Notes: generated from the sequence alone by a model not told the origin. DNA of 64,000 nucleotides from Lepas anatifera (GCA_034440635.1 JAOTON010002098.1:977501-1041500), one strand, 5' to 3'; shown: positions 1-12,405, numbered from the stretch's first letter. Program-made: numbers and translations.

Positions 1-1087
1 AGTGCCGCGCGTGGGCGCATCAAGTATGCGGCCCCCAACCAATCCCAGTCTCCTTACTCTATTACTACCAAGGCCATAATAATAATTCCTCACCGCGAGG
101 TTCAAATCTCCAACCAAAGCAATAGAGTCTACGAATCCACATCCTAAGCAACTATGTAGACGAGTCCGGCGCACATTTTGCATTGTGCTCTATAACAATT
201 TGCAACGCGTGCACCAGCTTGTCAGCCGAGCTCCAACGTACCCCAACTCTTCCACCGCGGTGCGAACGCATTGGCTAATTGGCTGAACGGCTCCCCAGCC
301 TTCCCCAGATGGACCGCCCTCGAAAATTTCCCCGGCTTCTGATTCGTTTAAAATGGCTGAAAACAGTTGTTTTGCTAGTGAAAATAATGAAGCAGAATGA
401 CTACCTATGTGAATTCACGCGATGTTCAAATAGTTAACTGGTCAAATAGTCCACATTTTAATTCGACTTTAAGAACAAAGAGTCAAAGCTAGAACGTCCC
501 CATGAATAACTATCTAAACGTCCAAAGGTCAAATAGTCCACAAAGTCGGAAAATCCACAGCTCAGAAGTACCACATAAGTGAAAGTAAGACATAATGTTC
601 ACATGTCAGAAGACCAGAAATGCTGCAGTAGAGGAAGAAAGAAAATGCTTAGACTCCCCGGCAGCTAGAGATCTTCCCCAACTATGTTGGCACGTTCGGA
701 CTTTTTCTGACCTATGGTTTGAACCATATTTTGTATACCTCAGCTTTTTATGCGCTTTCCTAGCATAACCGAACCAAGCCTAGCCCGATATCGATTTAAA
801 GAGCTGGCCCGCAGCGTACCAAGCCTCCGGGAAACTACCGCCTTCGTCTGCTGCGGTCTTCTCGGCACTCAAGTACGCTGGTGTCAATTACTGCGGCTCG
901 GCCGCGGGGTGATACGTGCCAGAGCCAAAGTTATCTCACTAAACCTGCCGTCGTGGGCTGGCATAAGCTGAATGGTGTGGTGAGGAGAGGACGTGTTCAG
1001 GAAAACAATTGATGAGAAATATGTACCGCTCGTGGATTTCACTCTGGCTGCCGGTGTGAACATATGCAGCCACTCTGTTCACTCGTA
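1..1087. other. Anonymous DNA, no gene seen
   Basis: I see no reading frame with recognisable protein content, no RNA gene and no clear repeat boundary. The short open frame at 750-971 has no signal peptide, no motif and unremarkable composition, so I treat it as chance. Confidence 0.5.
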
Positions 1088-1335
1088 TGACGAAGGGCAG
1101 AGTGCCCATTATGCGCCCCCTTAAGCTAGAATGACTGCCCTAGCGAAGGTCGATGCTATTGCCTGAAAACGCTTGTGGAATCCGATAATATTGGAAATTT
1201 TCTAGATTCTGTGAGCTTCGTATACTTGAACATTCATTTATTCTCGCGCTGTAAGCGTTTTAGAAAAAACATTGCAATTGGCGCATTTAGGCACGCATTG
1301 CCAAAATGCGCCACTCCCGGGCGCATTTAGGTTGC
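1088..1335. repeat. MITE-like repeat with GCGCATTTAGG ends, copy 1
   Basis: One end carries AGTGCCCATTATGCGCC. The other carries GCGCATTTAGG twice around an inverted AAATGCGCC. The same end motifs recur in the element at 3796-4192, in the same inverted arrangement. I see no target-site duplication, so the boundaries are approximate and the class is unknown. It is non-coding. Confidence 0.35.
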
Positions 1336-2241
1336 GATGTTTGTATGATGGAAATGCGTGTAGGTTTCTTCGTACCTAGAATGAAACCGTTGGTGCCGGT
1401 ATTTTACCCTTAGTTTTGTTCAATTGTCTGGTTGGTGATTGCGTCAAACCGTATTGGGAATATGGCGTCTGTAAAGTCCAGGTCGGGAGAAAACGGCTTA
1501 TGTAAAAAATACATCTTTATGAGAAAGGTCGTTTCTCTATTGACATCACCTGTTTCGCCGGATACCCAGCGCTGATTCTATGGGCCGAAACCCGCTAGAT
1601 CAACCTTCTCGACGGCAAATTTTACTCATCAATGACAGAAATCACGAGCGTACGCCCCAGAACCAGAACCATTTGAGCAGAGCTGGTGACACCAGAGAAG
1701 AGGCTGCAGCTGGCACACTGCAGCCACTCTTCATTTATTCCCACTGCTCCTTCATAACAATAAATGCACTTGTCACCACCTGAAATAAAACTGTGTGCCT
1801 TTTCCTGCGCATTCTTCCAAACCCCCAGATGGTGTCCAAACCTTGGCCATTTTCGAAACTTGGAAGGAACAGGACCTAGTATGAGTCATCATGGATGGAA
1901 AGCTTGTGGGATCGCAGGGAAGCTGCTGTGTCTTATGGTGCCGTTTTGAAAAAAGAATTTTTCCATTCCAAAGAAATTGAACCATTCATCAGCAGGTAAA
2001 TATACAGCAGACTGTGGAATTGAGAAAGAACAAGGAATAGTAAGTTTTTAAGGGATAGTAAGATAGTAAGTCTTTATAGTTCAAACGCACTATCACTGGT
2101 GACGGGAAAAGTAGCCACCCATCAAACCCATACATCTTTGGCGGATCGGGTGAAGGGGGCCACGTGTGCCCTACCCGGTCGACACTGGCGTCCTCTCAGA
2201 GGGTCGATGGTGCGCCACAAGAGTGTCGCTTCCCAGACCCC
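1336..2241. other. Anonymous DNA, no gene seen
   Basis: Only short uninformative frames are present on both strands (1580-1783, 1764-1949, 1773-1985, 2099-2323). No conserved motif, splice context or repeat boundary was recognised. Confidence 0.5.
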
Positions 2242-3360
2242 TTTTTATTTATTTATTTATTCATCTCATATGAGCGACAGGGGCTTGCCCCCAGTAAAAG
2301 CTCAGGTCAGTTATACCATCTAGATTCCCTAAAATTACATACATGGCACATGTTAAAAAAACAAGTCAAGACAAAAAGTAAATACAAGGTAAGAATAAAA
2401 AGAGAAATATACAAAATAAAACTCTAAAAACGTTAAAAAATACATATGTAAAGGGCAACAATAAAATCCAATGAAATAAAATAAATGGTGTGTTCCTACT
2501 GCCTAACATATTTCCGAACATGAGATTTGAACTGACATGATGATAATCTAAATGGGTCAGCAAATGGACAGGCAAGCATAAAATCATTAAAAGCTTTGGG
2601 CAGCCGACAGTACACACCCCGCCTCACAGTCTCCTTTGTGTACAGTGGTACGCTCAGCAAAGTGCCTGCCATTGCACGTGTTCTTCTTGCTGGCACGTGA
2701 AGTGGGAAGCTACCAAGCAGAAAGGCGGAATCGATCTGGGCCGTTAGAATTTTGTGTACAAAAGTAATGTCATATTGCAGTCTTCTCTTGGCTAGACTTG
2801 GGATTTTGAAATGGGCCAGAAGTTCATCGTATCCTAGATTTACGGAGGGTTGAGTAGAAACGGATGCTAGCCGGATAAGAAATTTATGCTGAATTTTTTC
2901 CCAGTCTTTCCAGATGCGTTTTGGCACACCCACCCCAAATAATACATACAAACTCAAGAATTGAACGAAAATTGGAAACATATGCCGTCAAAATTGGCTC
3001 GGGTTTCAATTTCGAGCTCGCTCTCACTCCTCCCACCGGATGGCCAGTCCGGAGCGACCGAATTATCACACCTAACATCCTGTTTGCTCGACTTACGATT
3101 TTATCTATATGTTCTGCGAATGCTAATTTGGAATCCAGCCAAACGCCAAGGTCCCGAATGAAAGATACTTTTTCTAGGGCGTCGTTTTGAATTTTGTAGA
3201 TGTCCAGCATCGGTTTCTTCTTCAGAGAAATTGTAAATGGCTTGCATTTGGACGGATTAAGCTGCAGCTTCCAAAGATGAGACCAATTAGCCAAACGTGT
3301 CAAGTCAGCTTGAAGTAGCTCTGAGTCCTCAGGAGTCACAATCTTATGGAGTCACAATTT
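2242..3360 (-). mobile_element. 5'-truncated non-LTR retrotransposon (jockey/CR1-like LINE)
   Basis: The insertion reads on the minus strand. Its 3' end, at the low coordinate, is a (TTTA)n run on the plus strand at 2242-2261, that is an (AAAT)n tail. It encodes only the C-terminal end of a LINE reverse transcriptase (2496-3339) and is broken by a frameshift. Possible degenerate TSDs are CTTCCCAGAC just before 2242 and CTTCCCCAGA at 3361-3370. The protein aligns by eye with the LINE at 27409-29786, but the 3' tails differ, so they are related and not identical families. Confidence 0.8.
2496..3339 (-). pseudogene. LINE reverse transcriptase C-terminal remnant, frameshifted
   Basis: Two overlapping minus-strand frames (2884-3339, then 2496-2981) form one degraded protein, with a frameshift between about 2884 and 2981. 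The upstream part has WKLQLNPSKC, a spacing typical of the region after the catalytic motif in jockey/CR1 LINEs, and RDLGVWLDSKL. The downstream part has KIQHKFLIRLA and RRLQYDITFVHKI, matching KIQHKFLIWL and RRLQYDIMFIRNI in the LINE at 28-29.5 kb. The catalytic FADD block and the endonuclease are missing. It is a dead copy. The family call rests on remembered motifs, not a search. Confidence 0.8.
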
Positions 3361-3795
3361 CTTCCCCAGAATGCGAAGACCAACGTCCCCGCGACAGGAT
3401 TTCGCGTCCACCTGATAGGTTTGCCGCCTAAAAGTGGCGGCCCCAAACCATGTGCCCACTCCCCCATGAGACAAGCTGAATCAGGCTATGCGACTAAGTA
3501 GAATTATAGAACTCAAACAAGAGGCTGTTGCGTGTCTGTCCATTTTATAACGTAAAATGTTGCATATTTCCCGAATTAAATGTGATTTTACATCCTTACC
3601 TTCTAGGATCTAACAGATGATAATTTTTCCTTGCCCTGATCATCATCCGGTCCAAACCTATCCCACACCCCAAAAATATAGACCGCGCCCGGTCCCTTGA
3701 ACTTTCAGACAAAAAGGAAGAGTTAAATGACTGCATAATTAAACAATTTGAGCTACTCTCTCAGGTTGCAGTCAACATCCAGCGGTTTGCCTGGC
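3361..3795. other. Anonymous DNA, no gene seen
   Basis: No ORF, RNA or repeat structure was recognised between the LINE and the next repeat. Confidence 0.5.
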
Positions 3796-4192
3796 CCAAA
3801 TGCGCCATGGCGCATTTGGTGTGGGCACATTTAGGAAATGACAGCCTTCTTTTTGGCGGGCGATAATGGTGCACTGCGGGTGTCAGCACTTGTGTTCAAC
3901 TTAAAAAATTAAAGAGCATTTACTGTTTATAATATTGGAAGTAACTTCAAGTATCCTCGAGACGTGTCAATGTAGTTATTTACCGACAAAGAGTGCCGTA
4001 AGTAGGCCAAATACACCCTAATTTATAAAATTCAGTCCCTCACGGTAAATAGTGTAACCCTTGGCACTGTTCACTTGGAAAAAATCCTAGATAGTGCTAA
4101 TTCCGGAAGATGTGAAAAAATCTCAGCTATAGTGCTTATAGGTTGAAAGATATTTGAGTTGACGCATTTAGGAACATGGCGCATTATGGGCA
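3796..4192. repeat. MITE-like repeat with AATGCGCCATG ends, copy 2
   Basis: The left end has GCCCAAATGCGCCATG and the right end, read on the other strand, GCCCATAATGCGCCATG, about 395 bp apart. These are imperfect terminal inverted repeats. A second inverted AAATGCGCC lies inside the left end. It shares its ends with 1088-1335. It is non-coding and no TSD was found. Confidence 0.4.
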
Positions 4193-5696
4193 CTCTCCCC
4201 TTCCCCTCCCACTCTCCCCTCCCCTATGTCTTCTGCATTTGGTGCGTTATCAACTTCCGCCGGCTCTGTTCATTCCTGCGGCAGACGATTTGTATAGGAG
4301 TTATTCCGTTTTTGTGGGCGCTCTAATCCAGAAAAGCCAGTGAATAATCTGTGTGAGTTTGTGTATTTATTGTTGTTGTAGATACGGCTTTTCCTGAGCT
4401 AGTTTTAGGCGAGGCTCGTCAATTGCTTTAAACGAAAATTACCCTCTCTTACCAGCACGCTCTCGAGAGCCAAAGGCCATAGTTTGTAACATTGAATTAC
4501 AGGCCCAATTGCTTATTAGAGCTAATTTCTAGTGTTCCAGAGTAGTTTTGAGGTTTAAGAATATAGTCAAACGTCACCTGACCTTGCTGCAATAGTTTTT
4601 GGATACTTCTTCATGTGCAGCGTCGCGGGTTCAAGCCCATTCAGGGGAGGGATTTTGCGCCCTACCCTACCTCAAGTCTAGCTTAATTCCCTCCCCGCTC
4701 CAACGCCATATGACGTCACCATTTGGTAAATAGTTCAGCCCCCCAGGGGCTAAAAGCGAACCAATTTTAAACAAAGTCAAACTAGCTGAATTTCAGAAGC
4801 GATGATTTAAATCACTTGCTAGCACGTATGCCATTTACCTCAAATACATGAGCAGCAGTGCGGTGCCAACCCCGGGGACGGACCAAGCGACTCATGCATC
4901 CTGGTGTTTGGTACATTTAAACCACCCTGTTTTGGCGCTCTCGGAGAAGAAGGACTATGCGGGCTGCTACGGACCGTTTAGTAAGCAAAGGAATTGTACG
5001 ATGGTATTCGTCGGCAAAGCTTCTATGTACAGCCAAATTTGTCATCAAATATCGTACGTTCCTTGGAGCTCTAAACTCAGGTACGTCTGACATCGTTGGA
5101 ACGCTTCGAACCTATGTCAGGCCATTTTTTAACATGTTAACTGGGGGCCATTTGCCCCCCCCAGTCGTCGGAAATGCCCCCCCAGTGCCCGGAAATTGGC
5201 CCCCCAGTGAAATAGACAGATGACTTAAAATTGACCAAATGCAGACTCTCCTAACGAAAATAAGACAGGACACCACCCGATAATTATAAATTTGTTCTAT
5301 TTCTGGTCCCAAATTGGCAATCAACAAAAATTGTGTTGAATAATTTCCACCCGTGGCTGTCTACTCCATTGTGCGAAGACTAAACAAAGCGCCTAGTTAC
5401 GGGAAATCCCGGCAAATCAGCCTCAGCATCAACTAATCACAACGCTGGAGAAAAACGTTGGCCTTCAACCAATCTAACATCCTGTTCTATCCGACCGGAA
5501 GCCCACATCCCAGCCACAGGGTACTTCCCAGCCAGTACCGTGACATTGCATGATGCTCTCATTTCACACGTAGTCAGTTGTCAGCGCTAAGAGCTCGTTC
5601 GTGGATTAGACGGGACACGGTGTAGTCAAAGTGCGTAAGACTGGTTGCTGGTGTGGCGGTATGAAGTGCTTAGCCTTTTTATTTATTATTGTGGTG
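4193..5696. other. Anonymous DNA with a short C/G-run tandem repeat
   Basis: No supported gene. At 5143-5215 a roughly 25-bp unit containing GCCCCCCCAGT is repeated about three times. An open frame with a hydrophobic N-terminus starts at 5661, but it runs straight into a dispersed repeat (see rejected items). Confidence 0.5.
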
Positions 5697-5885
5697 GTAG
5701 CATACATAAGCGTCGCCACCGGCAAAAAAGTGAGGGGGCCAGCCAAATTTCAACCTGATGCTGACAGCAAACTTTCCACGTTAGTGCCAAAAACTTTTCG
5801 AATTTGGGCTCCTCGTTGCCTTCCGCAGCGGCTGGTTATACAAATTTCCGGTTTGCTCCCATTTTGAATGAGATCAGGAAATTGT
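5697..5885 (+). repeat. Dispersed repeat with GCCGGTGGCGACGC end, copy 1
   Basis: About 190 bp here matches the reverse complement of 61735-61925 over most of its length, including the blocks GCGTCGCCACCGGC, GGGGGCCAGCCAAATTT and AACCAGCCGCTGC (minus sense). A shorter third copy lies at 7505-7590. It is non-coding, and I cannot assign a class. Beyond it, both main copies run into G-rich, repeat-like sequence, so the true element is probably longer. Confidence 0.6.
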
Positions 5886-7125
5886 TAGTCAAAAATTGGT
5901 TGGGGGGCTGATTGATGATCCCAAAAATTCTGGTTATGTGGATAAAATCATTCCATGGCCACGTGGGGTTGGAAGGGCACCCCTGGCTTCTTATTAGATG
6001 GGTAGTGTGCTAAAAATATTGTGTCAGTCAAAATCAAGCTGTCAACAATTAGTTTGAAACAGTGACACACGCTGCTTTTTCTGTGGTTTTATGACTACCG
6101 CTAAAGGTCATTTTAGCCTCAAATCTGGCTTTTGTGGTGTTTTTTGGCTATTTTAATGGAAATAAAAATTTGCCCCTCTTGGGCCATTTTTCTAACTCGG
6201 TTTGACCTTTTCCGCTGAAAAAACCTGGAAGCCCTGGGCAGCATCTATAATCTCTCGACTTGGAACAACTAAAAAATTGAGAAACTTTTTATTAACACTA
6301 ATGCGTCTATGTTTTATTAAACCCCCTCAAAATGGTGTCTTGACCCCTTGAAGACACTATAATGGCCAGCACAAGAAATGCCCCCCCCCACTGACTTGTC
6401 CTTAAAAAATGCACTGACTTATGTCGTCGGCTTTTGAGTGTACATCCTAGCTGGATAGTATGGTCCGTTCCCTGAACGGCCTACTCACGTATCCGGGGTA
6501 ATCGACGTGAGTGGTCCCATTCAGGGTACCGCTAAAACGACAATGTAGGTCAGCGTTTTCAACACACTGAGCGTTTCGCACAACTGAGCCACACATCCTC
6601 TTGGCTTGAACCTATCATACTTGCGAGGGGGGAAATGCTTCTTGCCCACCATTGGGCTTCAACACTGCTTAAAATTCATTGAAATATGCGAGCAGGGGCT
6701 GAGGAAATTAAGAAAAGATTCCATACCTAGAATCTAAGGCAAACGTCATTGGTGGCTGATACAACAAACATACAGTGGTGCTTTTATGTAAAAATAGCAG
6801 ACAGGATGATAGGTATGTGCCTCGGGGAGTAAGCGCTCACGTATGCCAATCCTGTCGCACATTCCTTGTTAAAAATGAGGTCCATTTCGGTGATGCACAG
6901 ATATGTTGCCAAATACAGGTTTCTTGACGTCAATGCTACACCAGATTAGGGGTTGATCTGATATGTTTGCACGTTGCAGTAGCATCGGCACGGGACAGCC
7001 ATCCCAGTCACGTCATCTCAAAATAGACTGCCTTCCGTACACATTACCATCAGCTAGGAACATCCGTCACAAATATTTGTTCCGAGGAAGAATTTCAGCT
7101 GTCAGTCCAGACTAGAGTTAGGAGA
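5886..7125. other. Anonymous DNA, no gene seen
   Basis: No ORF above noise and no RNA gene. Runs such as CCCCCCCCCA near 6382 suggest fragments of the same G/C-run repeats seen elsewhere in the window. Confidence 0.45.
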
Positions 7126-7129
7126 AGAT

Positions 7130-7265
7130 GCCAATTTTACAGTACCGGAGTACAGTACCTGGTGGTGCTGTTCAAAGCCTGACTCAGGTACAGTGCCGGA
7201 GTTTGCGGGTACAGTACCGGAGCTGGCCTGGTGGTGCTGCTGAAAGCCTGACTCAGACTCAGGAT
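7130..7265. repeat. Imperfect ~75-bp tandem duplication
   Basis: The blocks ACAGTACCGGAG, CTGGTGGTGCTG and AAAGCCTGACTCAG appear twice in the same order. It is a low-copy tandem duplication with no known function. Confidence 0.6.
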
Positions 7266-7504
7266 CTGCCGAGGAAGCTCCGGCAAGCCCGGTCTAAAAA
7301 AGTAGCACAAATAAGATCCGAAAATCTGACATACACCCTTGAAAATGAATATTTTGTTGTGGACTAGCCTTCATCCCCGCTTAAAACAAGAATATTTAAA
7401 ACCGAATTCCATACAAAACGCGACAAGGTTAGTACATGCAAACTCTCTCTAATTAATCATCAATAATCATAAGTATTCAGCTTAAAACTGAGAGTCGGCT
7501 TTGC

Positions 7505-7590
7505 TATGCCTCATACGCGTCACCACCGGCCAAAGAGCGAGGGGCCAGTCAATTTTCATCCTGCTCAAGAAACTTTCCCCGCCAGAACCA
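7505..7590 (+). repeat. Dispersed repeat with GCCGGTGGCGACGC end, copy 2 (fragment)
   Basis: GCGTCACCACCGGC is followed by GAGGGGCCAGTCAATTTT and AAGAAACTTTCC in the same order as at 5710-5790. Divergence is higher than between the other two copies. Confidence 0.5.
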
Positions 7591-8999
7591 AGCACTCGTC
7601 GGATTATTAGGTTCTGCCGCCCATGCTGCGGCTTGGACTCCTGGTTGCGCTCCATGCTGGCTGGCTGCAAAATTGTCCCATTCGTTCCCAATTTGGCTAA
7701 GATCCAGGAGCTCGCTGGTGAAAAGTGGTAGGCCGCCCTCTATCCCGACGAGACGCGTTCTGATGTCAAAACCACAGCAGCAAACACCCAGCTCATTCAT
7801 GTGTGCATGCTAAAAAACGGGCCTCAGCGTTCTATTGTCATCACCTTACAGCTTTGAGCCACGAGTTGAATGAGCTCAGGTTATAAATAGGTTATCATGT
7901 TTTTTGCCTATTATCCAAAATTAATTCCTGGGATTTCCGTTCTTTATTCTAAGCCATATATTCTAGATATCTTCCATTAACTCCTTGCATTTCCAGAGTT
8001 GAAGCAAAAAGTAGCCATAGGGACACTTAACTTTTTCACTTCATTTCACCATTTTTTATTTTCGTTGAACAGACTAGGAATCAGGGGTCGAAAATCCTAC
8101 CATTTTGACACTCTGAATGGTGACAGCCCTTGGTGGGCAAGGTGACAAAAATTTGCCTATATTTTTTCTCCCAGACCAATAACAGAACAAATCGCCGAAA
8201 TTGGCACCTGAAATTTGATTTCGCAAAGCTTTTCAACTACTAGGGTGGCCCAGGAGTATCCATTGGTATCTTTCTAACACAGAACGTGCCACAATTTGCA
8301 ACCTGGGCTGGTGACACATTTATGGCTTGACCTGATCAATGGTGACACACAGAACACTTTTTTGGCCCCTGCTAGGAATTACGAGTTAAGAGTGGTGGAT
8401 CCAGGATATCATTGGGGGGGTGGGGGGTTCGAGCCTCCACCGCCAGTGCCTCGGAACACCCTCCGGTTATGCAATTGCTATTGGAACTCTGAGATTTCCA
8501 CGGGTGTTTGATAGTTGATTAAGTGTTATATAACATCAGATTTACAAAACTCAGCCTCGGAGAAATTGCTACTTTTGACCAAAGTAATTACACTTACCAC
8601 GAGCTAGTTTTTGTGGTTAGCGAGCTCGCTTTGGTACTTGGTGATTAGCCAGACCGCTTGCATCCAAGTTGTTTAATTGCAAGATGGCACATTGGAAGGG
8701 ATATATGGGCATACTTATCTAATGTTTCGGCAAAAACAGCAAAATATGTTCTTGGTGTCGATTTCCACAACTGTTCTGGCTCAGGCTGGCGGGGAACGCT
8801 CACCGACGGCGGTAGTGTTCTTGGGGCCTGTTGTGCCTCCTTTTTATACTGAATGAGCTGCTCCCAGCTCCTGCAGTGTGCTTGGTTGATAAAGTTTTTC
8901 TACTTTATCTATTTTCGCTCTCATTTTTTTCGCATGTTTTCACGAATTCACTGACACTATACCACAATCACCACTGTCGTGTGCTAATGCGCTTCACCC
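7591..8999. other. Anonymous DNA, no gene seen
   Basis: Only short uninformative frames. No motif, RNA or clear repeat boundary was recognised. Confidence 0.45.
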
Positions 9000-9009
9000 G
9001 TGTCACTTG

Positions 9010-9280
9010 GCGCTGACGCCTCCCGCTCCGCCCGCTGCTCGCCTCCCGCTCCACCCGCTGCTCGGCTCGCGCTCCGCCCGCTGCTCGCCTCTCGCTCCAC
9101 CCGCTGTTCGCCGTTCACTCCACCCGCTGCTCGGCTCGCGCTCCGCCCGCTGCTCGGCTCGCGCTCCGCCCGCTGCTCGCCTCTCGCTCCACCCGCTGTT
9201 CGCCGTTCACTCCACCCGCTGCTCGGCTCGCGCTCCGCCCGCTGCTCGGCTCGCGCTCCGCCCGCTGCCTAGCTCGCGCT
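9010..9280. repeat. GC-rich 23-bp minisatellite with a 92-bp higher-order unit
   Basis: The core GCTCCGCCCGCTGCTCG recurs every 23 bp (for example at 9126, 9149 and 9172). The variant containing GTTCGCCGTTCACTCC recurs at 9106 and 9198, 92 bp or four units apart, so the array has higher-order structure. Because 23 is not a multiple of three, each frame rotates through three different peptides. The open frames over it at 9000-9498 and 9115-9354 are a side effect of low stop-codon content. Confidence 0.9.
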
Positions 9281-9628
9281 GGTGCGCCTGCACGCCTCCG
9301 CGTCTCGGCTTCCTTTGTGGCGCTGGATGGGATGGCATCGCTCTGGACTACCATCGCTCATCCCTGTACGTTTCATGCCTTCATGCGTCTACTGTTCGCT
9401 TATTCCAAGGATGGGTGTATGTATTTGTCCGTCCACATGCATATGTGTATGGATACAATTGTGTCACGATAATACGAAATCGCTTACGATCTCAATAGAA
9501 CATGCACAACGCATATTTTTCCAGTTCAGTTCTTTCAGCGACAGGGAATGGACGTGTTTTTCCGCTCTCTTAGAAAATATCAAAATGCTCCTGTTCTAAT
9601 TCAAAATCAGCAGTGATACCATACTGCG
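9281..9628. other. Anonymous DNA between minisatellite and palindrome
   Basis: No gene or RNA recognised. Confidence 0.45.
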
Positions 9629-10941
9629 CGGTGCCGCCGCTAATACATAAATATTTTCGAAAATACCCCTCTCCAAATTTCATATCATCTTGATAAAATT
9701 TTGTGGAAAACACGATGGTGTGGTCCATATAATCGGGAAAATCAGTGCTTTTTGCTATTCACAATTTTAACAATTATTTAAGTTCTCCACTGAGATATCT
9801 TGCACAAATATACAAAACAGGCTTTTTAGAGGAGTATCCAAAACCAAAATAATGACGACAGACTTTTAGATCTTTCGTCTGACTCTGACAGACTCTTTCA
9901 AATGATACCAATTTTTCCATGAACAAACGACAATTGGCTGAAGCGGAGGAGCTCAAAGTTTTTCTTACTAAACGGCTGGCATATTCGACTAGTCCACAGG
10001 AAACACATGTTAAAATCTTGCAATTTAGAACGCGGTAACGTAAGGGATGTTAGACCACACTCAGTTAAAAGAAATTCAAATGAAAGCCAGAATATTTTTA
10101 TTTTCATTTTTACGGTCGAAACCGCCAGCCGTGGTATTCACCATCGAGCTAGACGGCAAAAACCGGACACATGTAATGTCCTATTTTGAGGCCTGGGTTC
10201 GAATCCTAGAAGCGTCCAAACTTTTCATAGAATCAGTATTTGCAAAACTGAATGTATTCGCCTTTGCATTAGGCAAAAGCTTCCCTGCGAGCTAAAAGCA
10301 CGAAGGGCGCATAGTGTCATGAACTCGAAGCGAATACATTGAGTTTTGCACATACTGATTCTATGAAAAGTTTGGCCGCTCCTAGGATTCAAACCCAGGC
10401 CTGATTAACTCGTAATTTGTGTCCGGTTTTTGCCGTCTAGCTCGCTGGTGAATATCACGGCTGGTGGTTTCGATCCTAAAAATGAAAATAAAAATTTTCT
10501 GGACTTCATTTTAATTGCTTTTTGTGAAACTGAGTGTGGTCTAAGATACATTACCGTGGCTCTAAATTGCAAGCTTTTAATATGTGTATTCTATGGACTA
10601 GTCGAATATGCCAGCCGTTTAGTAGGAAAAATTTTGAGCTCCCCGCTTCAGCTAATTGTTGATCGTTCATGAAAAATTGGTGTCATTTAAATGATCTAAG
10701 ATTCTGTCGATATTATTTCGGTTTTTGAGTACTCCTCTAAAAGCCTGTTTTGTATATTTGTGCAGGACGCCCTCAGTAGAAAACTTTAAAAAACAGGGCA
10801 AAATAGTGAATAGCAAAAAAGCACCGATTTTCTCGATTATATGGACCACACCATCGTGTTCTCCAGAAGATTTTGATCAAGATGATATAAAATTTGGAGA
10901 GGGGTGATTTCGAAAATATTGACGGATTAGCGGCGGCACCG
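9629..10941. mobile_element. 1.3 kb near-perfect palindrome (foldback-type element)
   Basis: The left arm runs from CGGTGCCGCCGCTAAT (9629) to GAATGTATTCG (10260). The right arm is its reverse complement, from CGAATACATT (10331) to ATTAGCGGCGGCACCG (10941). The arms are about 632 and 611 bp, with a 70-bp spacer that matches neither. Matching blocks are found throughout, such as CACGATGGTGTGGTCCATAT in the left arm against ATATGGACCACACCATCGTG in the right. No transposase frame and no certain TSD were found. It fits a foldback transposon or palindromic MITE, or an inverted duplication. Transcription through it would give a long hairpin RNA. Confidence 0.85.
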
Positions 10942-11496
10942 TGACTGATGAAGGATACATTCTTTTGGCTACATTATGTGCTAATTTCATTCACCTCGAC
11001 CGTCTCGATTACATATTGTAGCCTCATACCTCTGCCCTTCATCGCACACTGGAAGGAAATAATGAAAGGCTTTAGTACCAAGTTAAACTGTTTTTTCTAA
11101 TGAGCATCCTTGCAATCATGTTAATATCAATGCAGCGTAGCGACCAATGGGAACATATGAAAAGCACATGTGTTTAAATATTTCTTAGCAAATGTGTTTA
11201 CAAATCACCATCTGCTAGCATTTTATGATCTAGGGGCCTCCGTAAACTTTCCCTGATGGCCTCCTCTTTTCGAGCATTGCCTACCGTGTTGGAGTGTTCT
11301 TGACCGTGACTCAAAGGCAAAAAGTAGTCCAGCGGCTCTTTAAAAAAACACTTCACACGGACACATATTGAAAAACTTTGTTGCGATTTTGTATTGCGCG
11401 GCCATCCATCGCTGAAGGACAGGTACGGGAGGACGGCGAATATTCCCTTTAAATGCTGGATGAGGGTTTTCTGAAATATGTGTGCCTATCTGATAA
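10942..11496. other. Anonymous DNA, no gene seen
   Basis: No ORF, RNA or repeat boundary recognised. Confidence 0.45.
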
Positions 11497-11960
11497 GAAT
11501 CAGAATCAGTTTATTCGCAATCATCCCTGATCATTCAAGGGTTTTCATGGTTGTACGTCAAGCACCTTAAAGGAGTAAAATATACAGGTTTAAAAGACAA
11601 AGATAGTTAAAACTTTCACGCATACCTACCACTCAAGCAAAAACCACAAATCACAGTCAACTCTGCGAATAGCCCCTTAAAGCGCGTTTGAAAGCTGTCT
11701 GGCTCGAGACATTGCGTCCGTTAGACGGTAGGGTATTATATTTTGTTGTGCCAACATTTCCCAGTCTCCTTTTACCCGCGCAAGTTCTCGCACGCGCAGG
11801 TCGCAGTTGGTGAACTTTTCGCGTGCCACGGTGGTGTTCGGCATACATAAACAGATCTCGCAGGTCACTTGGTTGTTCAGTGACGACTACATTTCGCACC
11901 AGACACAGCTGGTGATAATCAACAAGTTCTGACACATCAGGAAGTTCAAGTCGAGCGCCT
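11497..11960 (-). mobile_element. 3' end of a LINE (CR1/jockey-like), truncated
   Basis: On the minus strand, a degraded C-terminal coding end at 11657-11935 (YNTLPSNGRNVSSQTAFKRAL, typical of the last residues of CR1/jockey-type ORF2) is followed by about 150 bp of 3' UTR. The end is a tail that reads AATAAACTGATTCTGATTC on the minus strand at about 11500. That tail is a microsatellite of the kind found at CR1/L2-type LINE 3' ends. An adjacent frame at 11677-11868 covers the same bases, and a frameshift is likely. Only a few hundred bases remain. Confidence 0.6.
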
Positions 11961-12405
11961 GGTGGCTTTTGCGCGTCGGAATCAGGAATGTTTCAGTCTG
12001 AAATCCTGGTCATAGAACCGTGCTGCAACTTGCTATTTATTGCCCCTCTATGATTATAGGCCAATGGCTGCACCGTCGCATGGCGATTGTTCCAACGGAA
12101 TCCCAGCCATAAATTACGTAACAGACTAAGAGGTGGGAGGGGGGGGTCAGCCACAGCGTTACCAGACGTCGCGCGTGGGCGTCGGAAGCCGTTGACTGTA
12201 GGAGGGCTGGGGGAGGTGACTGTAGGAGGGCTGGGGGAGGGGTAAAACAGACAAATGTGCGTTGCGTAATGCACGGACGGCCCCCAAGCTGAATTTCGAA
12301 CGAGATGCATAACCCACAAGCTACAGCCGTCTACAATGTCCAATATTTATGGAAAAATGATCGAAATCGGTGACATGAAGTGAAGGAACTGTAGTCACTT
12401 GGTGT
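11961..12405. other. Anonymous DNA with a short tandem duplication
   Basis: Around 12195-12245 the unit GACTGTAGGAGGGCTGGGGG occurs twice in tandem. Nothing else was recognised. Confidence 0.45.

Noticed and set aside
5661..5729. Signal-peptide-like start (MKCLAFLFIIVVVAYISVAT) followed by a possible splice donor AAA|GTGAGG
   Set aside because: The last part of the peptide and the donor lie within a dispersed repeat also found at 7.5 and 61.8 kb, and no downstream exon was seen. Most likely a chance hydrophobic frame.
10190..10215. Pol III B box (GGTTCGAATCC) in the palindrome arm
   Set aside because: No A box or tRNA-like head at the right distance, and the mirrored arm has a degraded form. 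Probably coincidental.
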